Source: Deltaproteobacteria bacterium UBA5756
Lineage (GTDB): Bacteria; Desulfobacterota; Syntrophorhabdia; Syntrophorhabdales; Syntrophorhabdaceae
Assembly: GCA_002418985.1 (NCBI GenBank)
Contig: DIFE01000159.1
Coordinates: forward strand, 1-10,479
Length of the DNA: 10,479 bases
Reading direction: 5' to 3'
The position numbers were made by a program, and so were the translations under genes. Below, piece after piece: positions 1 to 6,784 of the stretch. The number at the start of each line of letters is the position of its first letter. Positions within the stretch are counted from its first letter, which is position 1. The notes beneath the pieces were generated by a model, which was given only the letters and a program-made list of their open reading frames with translations, had not been told where the DNA came from and did not search any database.

Positions 1-48
1 TCACAAACACCTCCGGCGGTTCCATGGCCGGTGCCGACAGCGGCATCG
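1..48 (+). repeat. near-identical 48-bp direct repeat, copy 1 (within autotransporter passenger)
   Basis: Bases 1-48 match 805-852 at 47 of 48 positions; the one visible difference is G versus A at base 26 of the unit. The copies lie 804 bp apart, a multiple of three, so both encode TNTSGGS(M/I)AGADSGI in the same frame. Similarity fades after the unit but continues as a weaker protein-level repeat. The copy probably extends left of the window. Confidence 0.9.
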
Positions 49-2918
49 CGATGAACCACGGCACCGTCACGAACACAGGCACGATCGGCGAGGTAAAGGA
101 CGGCACGGGCACGACCACGGTGTCGTCGAAGCAGGGCATTGTGATCGACAATTTCTACGGAGACCAGACGGCCAGTATCGTAAACGCGTACGACCCTGAC
201 CCGCAGCCGCCGGGGCCCGGCCCGAAACGCGCCGGGGATGTCGCAACGGGCAGTGCGGGAACGATCACGGGTACCCAGCACGGCATCCATGTCACGTCGG
301 GCAAGGCCGATATTACCAACGAGACAAAGGCAACGATCACCGGAGGAGAATCGGGCATCCATCATGAAGGCACGGGCACCGTCACCAACGCCGGCACCAT
401 AACAGGACAGCAGACCGGCATGGCTCTCACCGGGGCCGTCGCCGCCACGAACACGGGCGTGATAAAAGGCAACGAAAAGTATGGTGTCGAGATGAGCAAC
501 TCCGGTGCGGCCCTTACGAACAAGGCGGGCGGAACGATAACCGGTGAAAAGGCGGGCGTCTACGCCACAGCGGGCAGGTTCACCGGGAATGCGGGGACCG
601 TGACAGGCGGCCAATACGGCGTCTATTTCGAAGGTTCCAGGGAGTTCGCCAACACCGGCACCGTTACCGCCACGAAGGGAAGCGCCGTCATGTTCACCGG
701 CGACGGCACAGTTGTCAACTCCGGCACCATAAAGGGAAGCTCCACCGCATCCACCACGCAGGGTGTCACGAACAGCGGCATAAAGGTACTCGGCAAGGCC
801 GACATCACAAACACCTCCGGCGGTTCCATAGCCGGTGCCGACAGCGGCATCGTGATGGGTAACGGCGCCGTTACGAACACCGGCTCAGTAACGGGTGCGA
901 GTGGCGCCGGCATTCATATAACAGCTCATGGCACCGTCATGAACGCTGCGAGCGGTTGCATAAAGGGACTTACAGGTATTTTGTCGACGGGAGGCGGGGC
1001 CGACGTCATCGACAACTACGGATCCATAGAAGGGACGGGCGGAACAGCCATCTCTACAGGGGCGGGCGACGACACCGTGCGGCTCCGTTCAGGGTCGGCC
1101 GTCAAGGGCGACGTGAATACGGGCGATGGCAGCGGCGATTACCTGCTCCTTGAGCAGGCAGGCAGGGTGACCGGCGGCGTAACGGGTGCCGAGGAAATAG
1201 CAAAGACCGGTATGGGCACATGGATCGTGGATGGGGCCGTGAAGAGTGGAAAGAAGATTTCCGTAACCGGCGTTCTCCGAACAAACGGCACGTATACCCA
1301 TGAGGATGGCGCGTGCCTGATAATTCCCGTGGGAGACATGGGTGCCACGGGGAAGATAAGCGCAAAGAATGCGGTTTTGAGAGAGAGTGGCGGGGTATAT
1401 GTAAAATTATTGAAGGCAAAGGATACCAGGTACAGACATTACTTCACGGAAGGAAGCTACACGATCCTCGAGACGGACGAAGGCCTCACCGGAGAATTCA
1501 GCCGGGTGGTTCGTTTGAAGGATGGTAACGACGAAGTAACTCCCTGGCTTATCCCTTCTCTTTCTCATACAGCGAAGAATGTCAATATAGATATCAGGCA
1601 CCTTTCCTTCGATCGTTCTCAGGGCGGCTCGGGGGACGGCAGGTATGCGGGGGTTCAGGATGAGAATTCAGGTACCGTCACGGAGCGTTCCTATCCTGCC
1701 CTGGCAATGAGCAGGACCCAGCGTTCCGTGAGCCGTTACCTCGACGTTCTCTATGACGGTGCAAGGGACAACCATGACCGGGCTGTCGTCCTTGACAACC
1801 TCATGGCTACCATGAACCCGGAGACCCTGGCGGGTTCGGACGGGTACCTTCTGGCCCTTGATCAGATATCGGGTATCACACATACGGCTGCCATCGCAAC
1901 CGGCACCGCCAGGCAGTCCAGCTTCTATCAGAACCTTTTCGGTAGTAGCGCAAGGCTAGATGACGGGACCGCGAGCACGGGTCAGAGCCAGGCGGACTCG
2001 CCCATAAGGATTGCCATGGACGATTCGTCCGTTGCTATCGACGCCTCTTTTCTACCCACCGTAAAGGGCAGGAAAAATCCCTTTGGTACGTGGTTGAAAG
2101 GATACACGGTGACCGGAAAGCGAAACGGCGATGGCATGGAGTCCCGGTACGACTATACCATACGCGGCGTCATGGGCGGTATGGATTACCTCTTTACTCC
2201 TGATTTCCGCTCCGGCCTTGCCATCGGTTATTCGGGGGTGACCGTGGACATGCGGGAGGTTCCGGACACCAACAGGCAAGACAGTTTTCAGGCATCGGGC
2301 TACGCGTCCTACAGACCGGAATCGAAAAGATGGTACATCGATTGCGCTCTCTCTTACAGCTGGAACAAGTATGAGACACAACGGCACATAAACGTTGGAA
2401 GTCTTTACCGGGTGGCAAACGCCTCCTATAACGGCGCAGAGATATCGGGTTACCTGGAGGGAGGGCACAGGCTATCCCTGAAAGGGTTCGAGGTCACTCC
2501 GCTCGTCTTCGTCCTCGCGATGAAGAGTAGTGCCGACGGTTTTACGGAGACCGATGCCGGCAGCGCGAACCTCACTGTAGACGGCAACGAGACAGAATCC
2601 CTTCAGAGCGGCGTGGGTCTGAAGGTTTCCCGACAATACGAGGTCCGCCGGGACTTCTTCCTGACGCCTGAGATAGGGACGCGATGGTTCCATGAGTTCG
2701 GGGATACCCGGGCTATCCTCAACGCGCACTTTGCCGACACACCGTCGGGCTCGTATGTCGTTACATCCGACACGGTGGACCGGGACTCAGCCGTCATCTC
2801 CTTCAACCTCCAGGCAAAAAGAGATGACCGCCTCCGCTTCTTTTTGGGGTATGACCTCGGGCTTCGAAGGGATCAGACGAGCCACGGTGTTACAGGATGG
2901 GTGAGGTACAAGTGGTGA
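1..2918 (+). CDS. autotransporter adhesin, 3' part (5' end outside window)
   Basis: This is a type V secreted surface protein: the C-terminal barrel inserts in the outer membrane and the passenger is displayed outside. The frame is open from base 3, so the ATG at 24 is internal; in the matching repeat at 805-852 that codon is ATA (Ile). Counting from that ATG, residues 1 to about 340 are degenerate beta-helix repeats built on motifs such as TNTGTITG and GIHV, interrupted near 57-68 by a proline-rich patch (DPDPQPPGPGP). Around 346-385 come GAGDDTVRL and GDGSGDYLLL, followed by GTWIVDG, a usual ending of such passengers. Residues about 684-964 match the autotransporter barrel (GTWLKGYTVTG, alternating aromatic strands), ending in Trp as expected for Bam recognition. 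No enzymatic motif is visible, so adhesion is inferred. There is no clear terminator before the convergent gene 13 bp away. Confidence 0.9.
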   Translation, partial: TNTSGGSMAGADSGIAMNHGTVTNTGTIGEVKDGTGTTTVSSKQGIVIDNFYGDQTASIVNAYDPDPQPPGPGPKRAGDVATGSAGTITGTQHGIHVTSGKADITNETKATITGGESGIHHEGTGTVTNAGTITGQQTGMALTGAVAATNTGVIKGNEKYGVEMSNSGAALTNKAGGTITGEKAGVYATAGRFTGNAGTVTGGQYGVYFEGSREFANTGTVTATKGSAVMFTGDGTVVNSGTIKGSSTASTTQGVTNSGIKVLGKADITNTSGGSIAGADSGIVMGNGAVTNTGSVTGASGAGIHITAHGTVMNAASGCIKGLTGILSTGGGADVIDNYGSIEGTGGTAISTGAGDDTVRLRSGSAVKGDVNTGDGSGDYLLLEQAGRVTGGVTGAEEIAKTGMGTWIVDGAVKSGKKISVTGVLRTNGTYTHEDGACLIIPVGDMGATGKISAKNAVLRESGGVYVKLLKAKDTRYRHYFTEGSYTILETDEGLTGEFSRVVRLKDGNDEVTPWLIPSLSHTAKNVNIDIRHLSFDRSQGGSGDGRYAGVQDENSGTVTERSYPALAMSRTQRSVSRYLDVLYDGARDNHDRAVVLDNLMATMNPETLAGSDGYLLALDQISGITHTAAIATGTARQSSFYQNLFGSSARLDDGTASTGQSQADSPIRIAMDDSSVAIDASFLPTVKGRKNPFGTWLKGYTVTGKRNGDGMESRYDYTIRGVMGGMDYLFTPDFRSGLAIGYSGVTVDMREVPDTNRQDSFQASGYASYRPESKRWYIDCALSYSWNKYETQRHINVGSLYRVANASYNGAEISGYLEGGHRLSLKGFEVTPLVFVLAMKSSADGFTETDAGSANLTVDGNETESLQSGVGLKVSRQYEVRRDFFLTPEIGTRWFHEFGDTRAILNAHFADTPSGSYVVTSDTVDRDSAVISFNLQAKRDDRLRFFLGYDLGLRRDQTSHGVTGWVRYKW
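805..852 (+). repeat. near-identical 48-bp direct repeat, copy 2
   Basis: This is the second copy of the unit at 1-48, with one mismatch. It is preceded by GKAD(I)TN coding sequence that also recurs near 300-320 (GKADITNET), so a longer modular unit is repeated through the passenger with varying drift. Such units could support slipped-strand or recombinational length change, which is inference. Confidence 0.9.
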
Positions 2919-2931
2919 GTCGGGAAGACTG

Positions 2932-4545
2932 CTACCGGTTCCATGGTGGGGAAGAGACTCTGTCGACGAATTCGACAAGAAAAGGCTCGTCCCAGTGCAC
3001 GTCATGGAGGAAGATGTCCCTGAGGCCCCTGAGGGTGCGCGTTCTTTTCGCCTTGATGCCGAAGGCACGGGCGAGTTTGACGAAATCTGGATTGGTCAAT
3101 TCCATTGAACCGGTTATCTGATGGCGGCTCTGCATGGCATCCTCGAGGATGGAAAAAGCGCTGTTGTTATGGACGAAGATAACCAGAGGTATGTTGTACT
3201 TCATGATCGTCGCAAGTTCGGCCATCTGTGGAAGCCCGCCGCCGTCACCGCAAACGGCCAGGCAGGGGAGGTCGGGGCGGGCCGTCTTCGCCCCCAGGGC
3301 CGCCGCGAGTGAATAAAAGATGGGTGATATCCCGCGGGGCATAAGAAAGCTTCTCTGAAAGTAGACGGGCAGGTAATATTCCGCCCAGTATGATGGCATG
3401 TTGAGGTCACAGACGATTGTGGTCGTATCGGGGACGATGCCGCGCAGAAGATCGATAAGTGCGTAACCGCCGGCCGATTTCTTCAGGGAGGCCATTTCCG
3501 AGGTCTGCTTGTTCTTCAACCGGGTGAGGTCCCAGGAAAAAGCCCTTTCCCGGACGATCCCCGACAGCCCTTCAAGGGCGGCACCGATGTCTCCTGTGAA
3601 GTGAATCATCGCGGGATAATTCTTACCTATCCACCGGTCATCGATATCAATGTGCACAAGATCCTTGATCCGGACACCGCGCCTCTTCGCATCAACGTCA
3701 CGCAGTCTTGTACCTGCGGCAATAACAAGATCGGCGGATTCGATGATTTCGCGGGCAACGCCTTTGGCGATGATATTTCCGAGAGAGAAAAGATTTCTGT
3801 CGCTGACAACTCCCTTTCCACCCGTTGAGGTCAAAAAGGGTATCCCTGCCCGGCCGCATATCTCCCCCACGAGTTCCCCCGTGCGTTCCCCCATGAGAGC
3901 CTTGCCGCCCAATAGGACAGGTCTGCGCCTGCCGTCCAGAATACGTTCCAGGTTTCCCAGAAAGGTCTGCAGCCTGCCGGCATCTGTTTGTTCCGATCCC
4001 GCCGGGTGCTGTCCCTGCCCGGAAAGGGCGGGGGTGGGAGTCTCCCTGTCAAGAAGACTATAGGGAATGGATACGAGTACGGGACCCGGGCGGCCTCCTT
4101 CCAAGCATGTTCTCAATGCTTGTTTCAGGGACGCGTTGAGGCTTGCGGGTTTCTCGACCCTGAACACGGCCTTGATAAAGTGCCTGAAAATGTTTTCCGG
4201 AGCCTCAAGTTCATGGAGGATGCCTTTTCCGGTATCCTTTCTGTCCGTGTCGATGTGGATGATGAAAAGCGGCACGTCATCGCAGTAGGCCTCCATGCAT
4301 CCTGACACGATGTTTCCGAGTCCCGGACCGGGGGTGATCAGAATAACAGCCGGTTTCCCCGAGGCCCTGGCATACCCGTCGGCCATAAATGCCAGATTTG
4401 TTTCGTGACGGGCAGTTATCGTTTTGATGCTTTGATCGCAAAAAAGCTCCGCATTGAGGGCAAGTGTATGTAAACCGGGTAATTGGAAGATATGAGATAT
4501 ACCAGCTTCGTGAAAAAAGGCTCTAATTACTTGTTTTCCTTGCAT
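2932..4545 (-). CDS. acetolactate-synthase-like thiamine-diphosphate-dependent enzyme, substrate unknown
   Basis: The 537-residue protein has the three-domain plan of the acetolactate synthase / pyruvate decarboxylase superfamily. The N-terminal PYR domain carries the catalytic glutamate at E48 (TARHETNLAFMADGYA) and a TPGPGLGN loop near 90-97. A middle domain (about 205-330) contains GGKALMGERTGEL and a DLVIAAGTRLRD segment. The C-terminal PP domain has the ThDP/Mg motif starting with GDGGG at 433 and ending in HNN at 459-461. A 2-oxo acid decarboxylation or carboligation is therefore expected, but the sequence does not identify the substrate, and true acetolactate synthase is not assured: no small regulatory subunit gene is nearby. 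The ATG at 4545 begins just before the conserved PYR fold; its ribosome site is weak. It is divergent from the HTH-cupin regulator, 106 bp apart, and may share its control. Confidence 0.85.
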   Translation of the reverse strand: MQGKQVIRAFFHEAGISHIFQLPGLHTLALNAELFCDQSIKTITARHETNLAFMADGYARASGKPAVILITPGPGLGNIVSGCMEAYCDDVPLFIIHIDTDRKDTGKGILHELEAPENIFRHFIKAVFRVEKPASLNASLKQALRTCLEGGRPGPVLVSIPYSLLDRETPTPALSGQGQHPAGSEQTDAGRLQTFLGNLERILDGRRRPVLLGGKALMGERTGELVGEICGRAGIPFLTSTGGKGVVSDRNLFSLGNIIAKGVAREIIESADLVIAAGTRLRDVDAKRRGVRIKDLVHIDIDDRWIGKNYPAMIHFTGDIGAALEGLSGIVRERAFSWDLTRLKNKQTSEMASLKKSAGGYALIDLLRGIVPDTTTIVCDLNMPSYWAEYYLPVYFQRSFLMPRGISPIFYSLAAALGAKTARPDLPCLAVCGDGGGLPQMAELATIMKYNIPLVIFVHNNSAFSILEDAMQSRHQITGSMELTNPDFVKLARAFGIKAKRTRTLRGLRDIFLHDVHWDEPFLVEFVDRVSSPPWNR

Positions 4546-4564
4546 AATATGCCCAGAGTTGACA

Positions 4565-4580
4565 GTTTAGCATACTGAAC
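4565..4580 (-). promoter_or_regulatory. operator-like inverted repeat 1, over the putative -10 of the ThDP gene
   Basis: Read on the minus strand this is GTTCAGTATGCTAAAC, an imperfect inverted repeat (GTTCA-N6-TAAAC). It contains TATGCT, a possible -10 whose transcript would start about 18 bases before the ATG at 4545; the matching -35 is poor. In this orientation it matches the site at 4627-4642 at 11 of 16 positions. Its role as a regulator site is inferred from symmetry and place. Confidence 0.4.
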
Positions 4581-4603
4581 CTGAAAGTTAAATAAAAATT
4601 GAC

Positions 4604-4633
4604 TTGACAAGAAAAATAGTAATTTAGTTTAAT
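4604..4633 (+). promoter_or_regulatory. sigma70-type promoter for the regulator gene
   Basis: A perfect -35 hexamer TTGACA (4604-4609) is followed after 18 bp by TTTAAT (4628-4633), five of six matches to the -10 consensus, in an AT-rich stretch. Transcription would begin near 4640, leaving a short leader before the start codon at 4652 or 4664. The -35 lies within a small palindrome, CTTGACAAG (4603-4611). Confidence 0.6.
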
Positions 4634-4642
4634 ACTGTAAAC
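4627..4642 (+). promoter_or_regulatory. operator-like inverted repeat 2, over the -10 of the regulator promoter
   Basis: GTTTAATACTGTAAAC has perfect five-base arms (GTTTA / TAAAC) around a six-base centre and covers the -10 and the expected transcription start. A repressor bound here would block polymerase, as expected for autoregulation by the adjacent HTH-cupin protein. A related site in opposite orientation lies at 4565-4580. Confidence 0.5.
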
Positions 4643-4651
4643 TTTTGGTGC

Positions 4652-5218
4652 GTGTATACTGTTATGGCTAAATCGGGCGAAATGAGCATAGGGGAAAGAA
4701 TCAAGGTTCTGAGGCAGGCCAAGAACCTTACCCAGGAGGAACTGGCCACGCGGGCGGGACTGACAAAGGGTTTTATCTCGCAGGTGGAGCGTAATCTTAC
4801 GTCCCTGTCCGTTGAAAGCCTGATCGGCATACTCGATGCTCTCGATGAAAAGCCGTCACATTTCTTCAACGGTGCGTTCGATGAAAAGATCGTCTTTAAG
4901 CTCAAGGACAGGGTCGATCTCGAGATCGAAGGCGTGAAGGGCTTTCGGATACTTGTACCGGCGGCACAGAACCGACTCCTGGATCCGGCCCTCCTCGAAC
5001 TGGGCATGGGAGAGAGGACCCCGGAAGAAGAGCCGCACGAAGGTGAGGAGTTCGGTTTCGTCCTTTCGGGGAGCGTCGAACTCGTACTGGGTGGAAAACC
5101 CCAGAAGGTAAAAAAAGGCGAGTGTTTCTATTATAAGGCAAGCAGGAAGCATTACATCATAAATAAACGAAATGCGACGGCAGTCTTGCTGTGGGTGTCT
5201 TCTCCTCCTAATTTTTGA
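4652..5218 (+). CDS. HTH-cupin transcriptional regulator, PuuR-like
   Basis: This is a Cro/CI-type DNA-binding protein with a small-molecule-sensing cupin. The frame can start at GTG 4652 (188 residues) or ATG 4664 (184); neither has a strong ribosome site, and the ATG is slightly preferred. Numbered from 4664, residues 10-66 are an XRE helix-turn-helix (NLTQEELATRAGLTKGFISQ, then VERN) and residues about 107-180 a cupin_2 barrel with HEGEEFGFVLSG (His125, Glu127/128) and a second histidine, His163. Length and layout match E. coli PuuR (185 residues, putrescine-sensing repressor), including the closing SSPPNF-like end. Placed upstream of polyamine synthesis genes on the same strand, it is likely their regulator; the ligand (putrescine, spermidine or other) is inferred. 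Inverted repeats in its own promoter fit autoregulation. Confidence 0.85.
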   Translation: MYTVMAKSGEMSIGERIKVLRQAKNLTQEELATRAGLTKGFISQVERNLTSLSVESLIGILDALDEKPSHFFNGAFDEKIVFKLKDRVDLEIEGVKGFRILVPAAQNRLLDPALLELGMGERTPEEEPHEGEEFGFVLSGSVELVLGGKPQKVKKGECFYYKASRKHYIINKRNATAVLLWVSSPPNF

Positions 5219-5241
5219 GATCCCGTGCGGGGTAAGGAGAT

Positions 5242-5361
5242 ATGAAGAAGAACCATAACGGGAAACATACGATAAGGGCGAGATTTATTTTCGCCCGTTC
5301 ATTTATACAAATGGTTCGACGTTTCGCGGCAATGGGAATGCCCACGAACTGCTGGGGCTAA
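5242..5361 (+). CDS. possible short leader peptide ORF, arginine-rich (39 codons)
   Basis: An ATG at 5242 opens a 39-codon frame ending TAA at 5361, within the 164-bp gap before arginine decarboxylase. A strong AAGGAG (5234-5239) precedes it, but only two bases separate it from the ATG, shorter than usual. The peptide is basic, with five arginines (residues 12, 14, 19, 26, 27) including AGG and AGA codons, and no recognisable family. A hairpin at 5276-5296 lies inside the frame. It could be a translated leader sensing arginine or polyamine supply, or simply chance. Conservation in relatives would decide. Confidence 0.25.
   Translation: MKKNHNGKHTIRARFIFARSFIQMVRRFAAMGMPTNCWG
5276..5296 (+). 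promoter_or_regulatory. leader hairpin upstream of arginine decarboxylase
   Basis: GGGCGA (5276-5281) pairs perfectly with TCGCCC (5291-5296) across a nine-base loop, GATTTATTT. The bases after it (GTTCATTTATAC) are not a run of T, so it is not a standard intrinsic terminator. It sits about 85 bases before the decarboxylase start and overlaps the possible leader ORF, so it could affect readthrough, RNA stability or processing between the regulator and enzyme cistrons. Confidence 0.35.
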
Positions 5362-5368
5362 AAAATTT

Positions 5369-5377
5369 GGGAGGTGG
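5369..5377 (+). promoter_or_regulatory. ribosome binding site fixing a TTG start for arginine decarboxylase
   Basis: GGGAGGTGG is an almost ideal Shine-Dalgarno sequence and ends five bases before TTG 5383. The upstream in-frame GTG at 5374 lies inside this site and therefore cannot be the real start. Confidence 0.75.
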
Positions 5378-5382
5378 TTACA

Positions 5383-5856
5383 TTGATTGTCAAAACACCC
5401 ACGAAGTTTTTTCTTGTCAGTGGTTCGTCCGATGGTTTTTCCTTGTTAAACGCCTTTGACGGTGCCCTTCTGGTCTCAGGTGTGGGCGACACGAATCTGG
5501 TGAGAATGAGTAGCATACTGCCTCCCGGTTGCACGGAGATAAACCCGCGTCCGGCTGCACTCCCGCAGGGAGCCCTGGTTCCCGTGGCGTATGCCTCTCT
5601 TACGAGCGAAGCCCCGGGAGAGATAATATCCGCCGCCGTGGCGATAGGGATACCGGAAGATCCGAACCTTGCGGGTTTGATCATGGAGTATTCAGCGAGG
5701 GCGGAAGAAAACATAGTGCTCGAACAGGTCAAGAAGATGGCCGAAAAGGGAATGGAGTTGAGGAAGCGGCCAATCAAGAAGATTATGGCCATTTCCGCCA
5801 CGTACAGAGTCGTTGACATCGGTGCGGTGTTCGCCGGTGTGGTCTTGTGGGACTAG
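5383..5856 (+). CDS. pdaD: pyruvoyl-dependent arginine decarboxylase (PvlArgDC)
   Basis: The enzyme converts L-arginine to agmatine and CO2, the first step of the polyamine route encoded here. The start is taken as TTG 5383 on the ribosome site, giving 157 residues, close to the archaeal homologue of about 165. Hallmarks include AFDGALLVSGVGDTNL and, directly after, VRMSSILPPG. In the family the proenzyme cuts itself between the two serines (here S43-S44), making a beta chain of about 43 residues and an alpha chain of about 114 whose N-terminal serine becomes the pyruvoyl cofactor. LPQGALVPVAYA and the EYSARAEE helix, with a candidate catalytic acid, follow. The family is best known from archaea and some bacteria, and is unrelated to PLP-dependent SpeA. 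It precedes agmatinase by 55 bp. Confidence 0.92.
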   Translation: MIVKTPTKFFLVSGSSDGFSLLNAFDGALLVSGVGDTNLVRMSSILPPGCTEINPRPAALPQGALVPVAYASLTSEAPGEIISAAVAIGIPEDPNLAGLIMEYSARAEENIVLEQVKKMAEKGMELRKRPIKKIMAISATYRVVDIGAVFAGVVLWD

Positions 5857-5911
5857 CTCAAGTCTGCTGTGATCGGGACCTTCATTTAACCGGAAACTTC
5901 CAGAGGCTATA

Positions 5912-6751
5912 GTGACGAAAGGTGTTTTTCATAACCAGTATATGTGTTCCCGGTCCGATGACGGGCATCCCGGCATAACGCTGCTGGGTTGTCCTCTGGA
6001 TGTCACGTCTTCTTTCCGGGGGGGATCCAAATTCGGTCCCGACAGTATAAGAAGGGCGTCATGGACCCTGGAGTCATACAGCCCTTACCTTGACCTTGAC
6101 CTTGAGGACATAGCCTTTTCGGATACGGGCGATCTCGAACTTCCCCCGGGAAATCTTCTGGAGTCGCTCGATGCCATTGGAAACGCGGTTGCCGGGATAT
6201 TGGAAAAGGGCCAAAGGCCTTTGCTTTTCGGCGGTGAGCATCTCGTAACATATCCGATCATGAAGGCGGTAAAATACAAATTTCCCACGGTTCAAATCGT
6301 ACATTTCGATGCTCATTGCGACTTGAGAGATGAATACGAGGGTCAGAAACTTTCCCACGCCACGGTGATGAAGCGGGTCAGGGAATTGGGCGTATCGCGA
6401 ATGTACCAAATAGGCATAAGGTCAGGGACGCGGCAGGAATTCAGGGAATTGGCTCCCGTGGATTCGCCTGCCATGCTTGCCCGGTGCCTCGACGGGGCAG
6501 GACCGGTCTATCTCAGCTTTGACATCGATGTCTTCGATCCGTCTCTGGTGCCGGGGGTTACGACCCCCGAACCGGGAGGCCTTATGTTCAAAGAAGTCAT
6601 GGATTATTTTCGTGTTCTCAAAGGGATGCAGATCATAGGCGCCGATGTGGTGGAACTGGCGCCGGATTACGATACCACGTTTGTCTCTTCTGTTTGTGCC
6701 TCGAAGGTCGTACGGGAAATTATCATGCTCCTCGATTCCGGCATCAACTAG
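5912..6751 (+). CDS. speB: agmatinase (agmatine ureohydrolase)
   Basis: It hydrolyses agmatine to putrescine and urea, taking the product of the decarboxylase just upstream. The 279-residue protein is a ureohydrolase-fold enzyme with all binuclear manganese ligands present: H110 (GGEH), D133, H135 and D137 (FDAHCD), and D204 and D206 (SFDIDVFDP). GVTTPEPGG (215-223) and the C-terminal GADVVELAPDYD are further family signatures, and SHATVMKR fits agmatinase rather than arginase. The GTG start at 5912 is supported by AGAGG five bases upstream (5902-5906). Substrate choice among agmatinase, arginase and guanidinobutyrase rests partly on context: the flanking arginine decarboxylase and carboxyspermidine genes make agmatine by far the likeliest. 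Confidence 0.93.
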   Translation: MTKGVFHNQYMCSRSDDGHPGITLLGCPLDVTSSFRGGSKFGPDSIRRASWTLESYSPYLDLDLEDIAFSDTGDLELPPGNLLESLDAIGNAVAGILEKGQRPLLFGGEHLVTYPIMKAVKYKFPTVQIVHFDAHCDLRDEYEGQKLSHATVMKRVRELGVSRMYQIGIRSGTRQEFRELAPVDSPAMLARCLDGAGPVYLSFDIDVFDPSLVPGVTTPEPGGLMFKEVMDYFRVLKGMQIIGADVVELAPDYDTTFVSSVCASKVVREIIMLLDSGIN

Positions 6752-6784
6752 ACCACGTTCAATATAGTTTTGGGAGAAAAGTCT

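Noticed and set aside
24..26. ATG at 24 as the true start of the autotransporter
   Set aside because: The frame is open upstream to the window edge, no signal peptide follows, and the codon sits inside a repeat whose other copy has ATA.
3650..4063. Plus-strand frame of 137 codons
   Set aside because: It is a shadow of the minus-strand ThDP enzyme, whose motifs are clear; no domain or ribosome site supports it.
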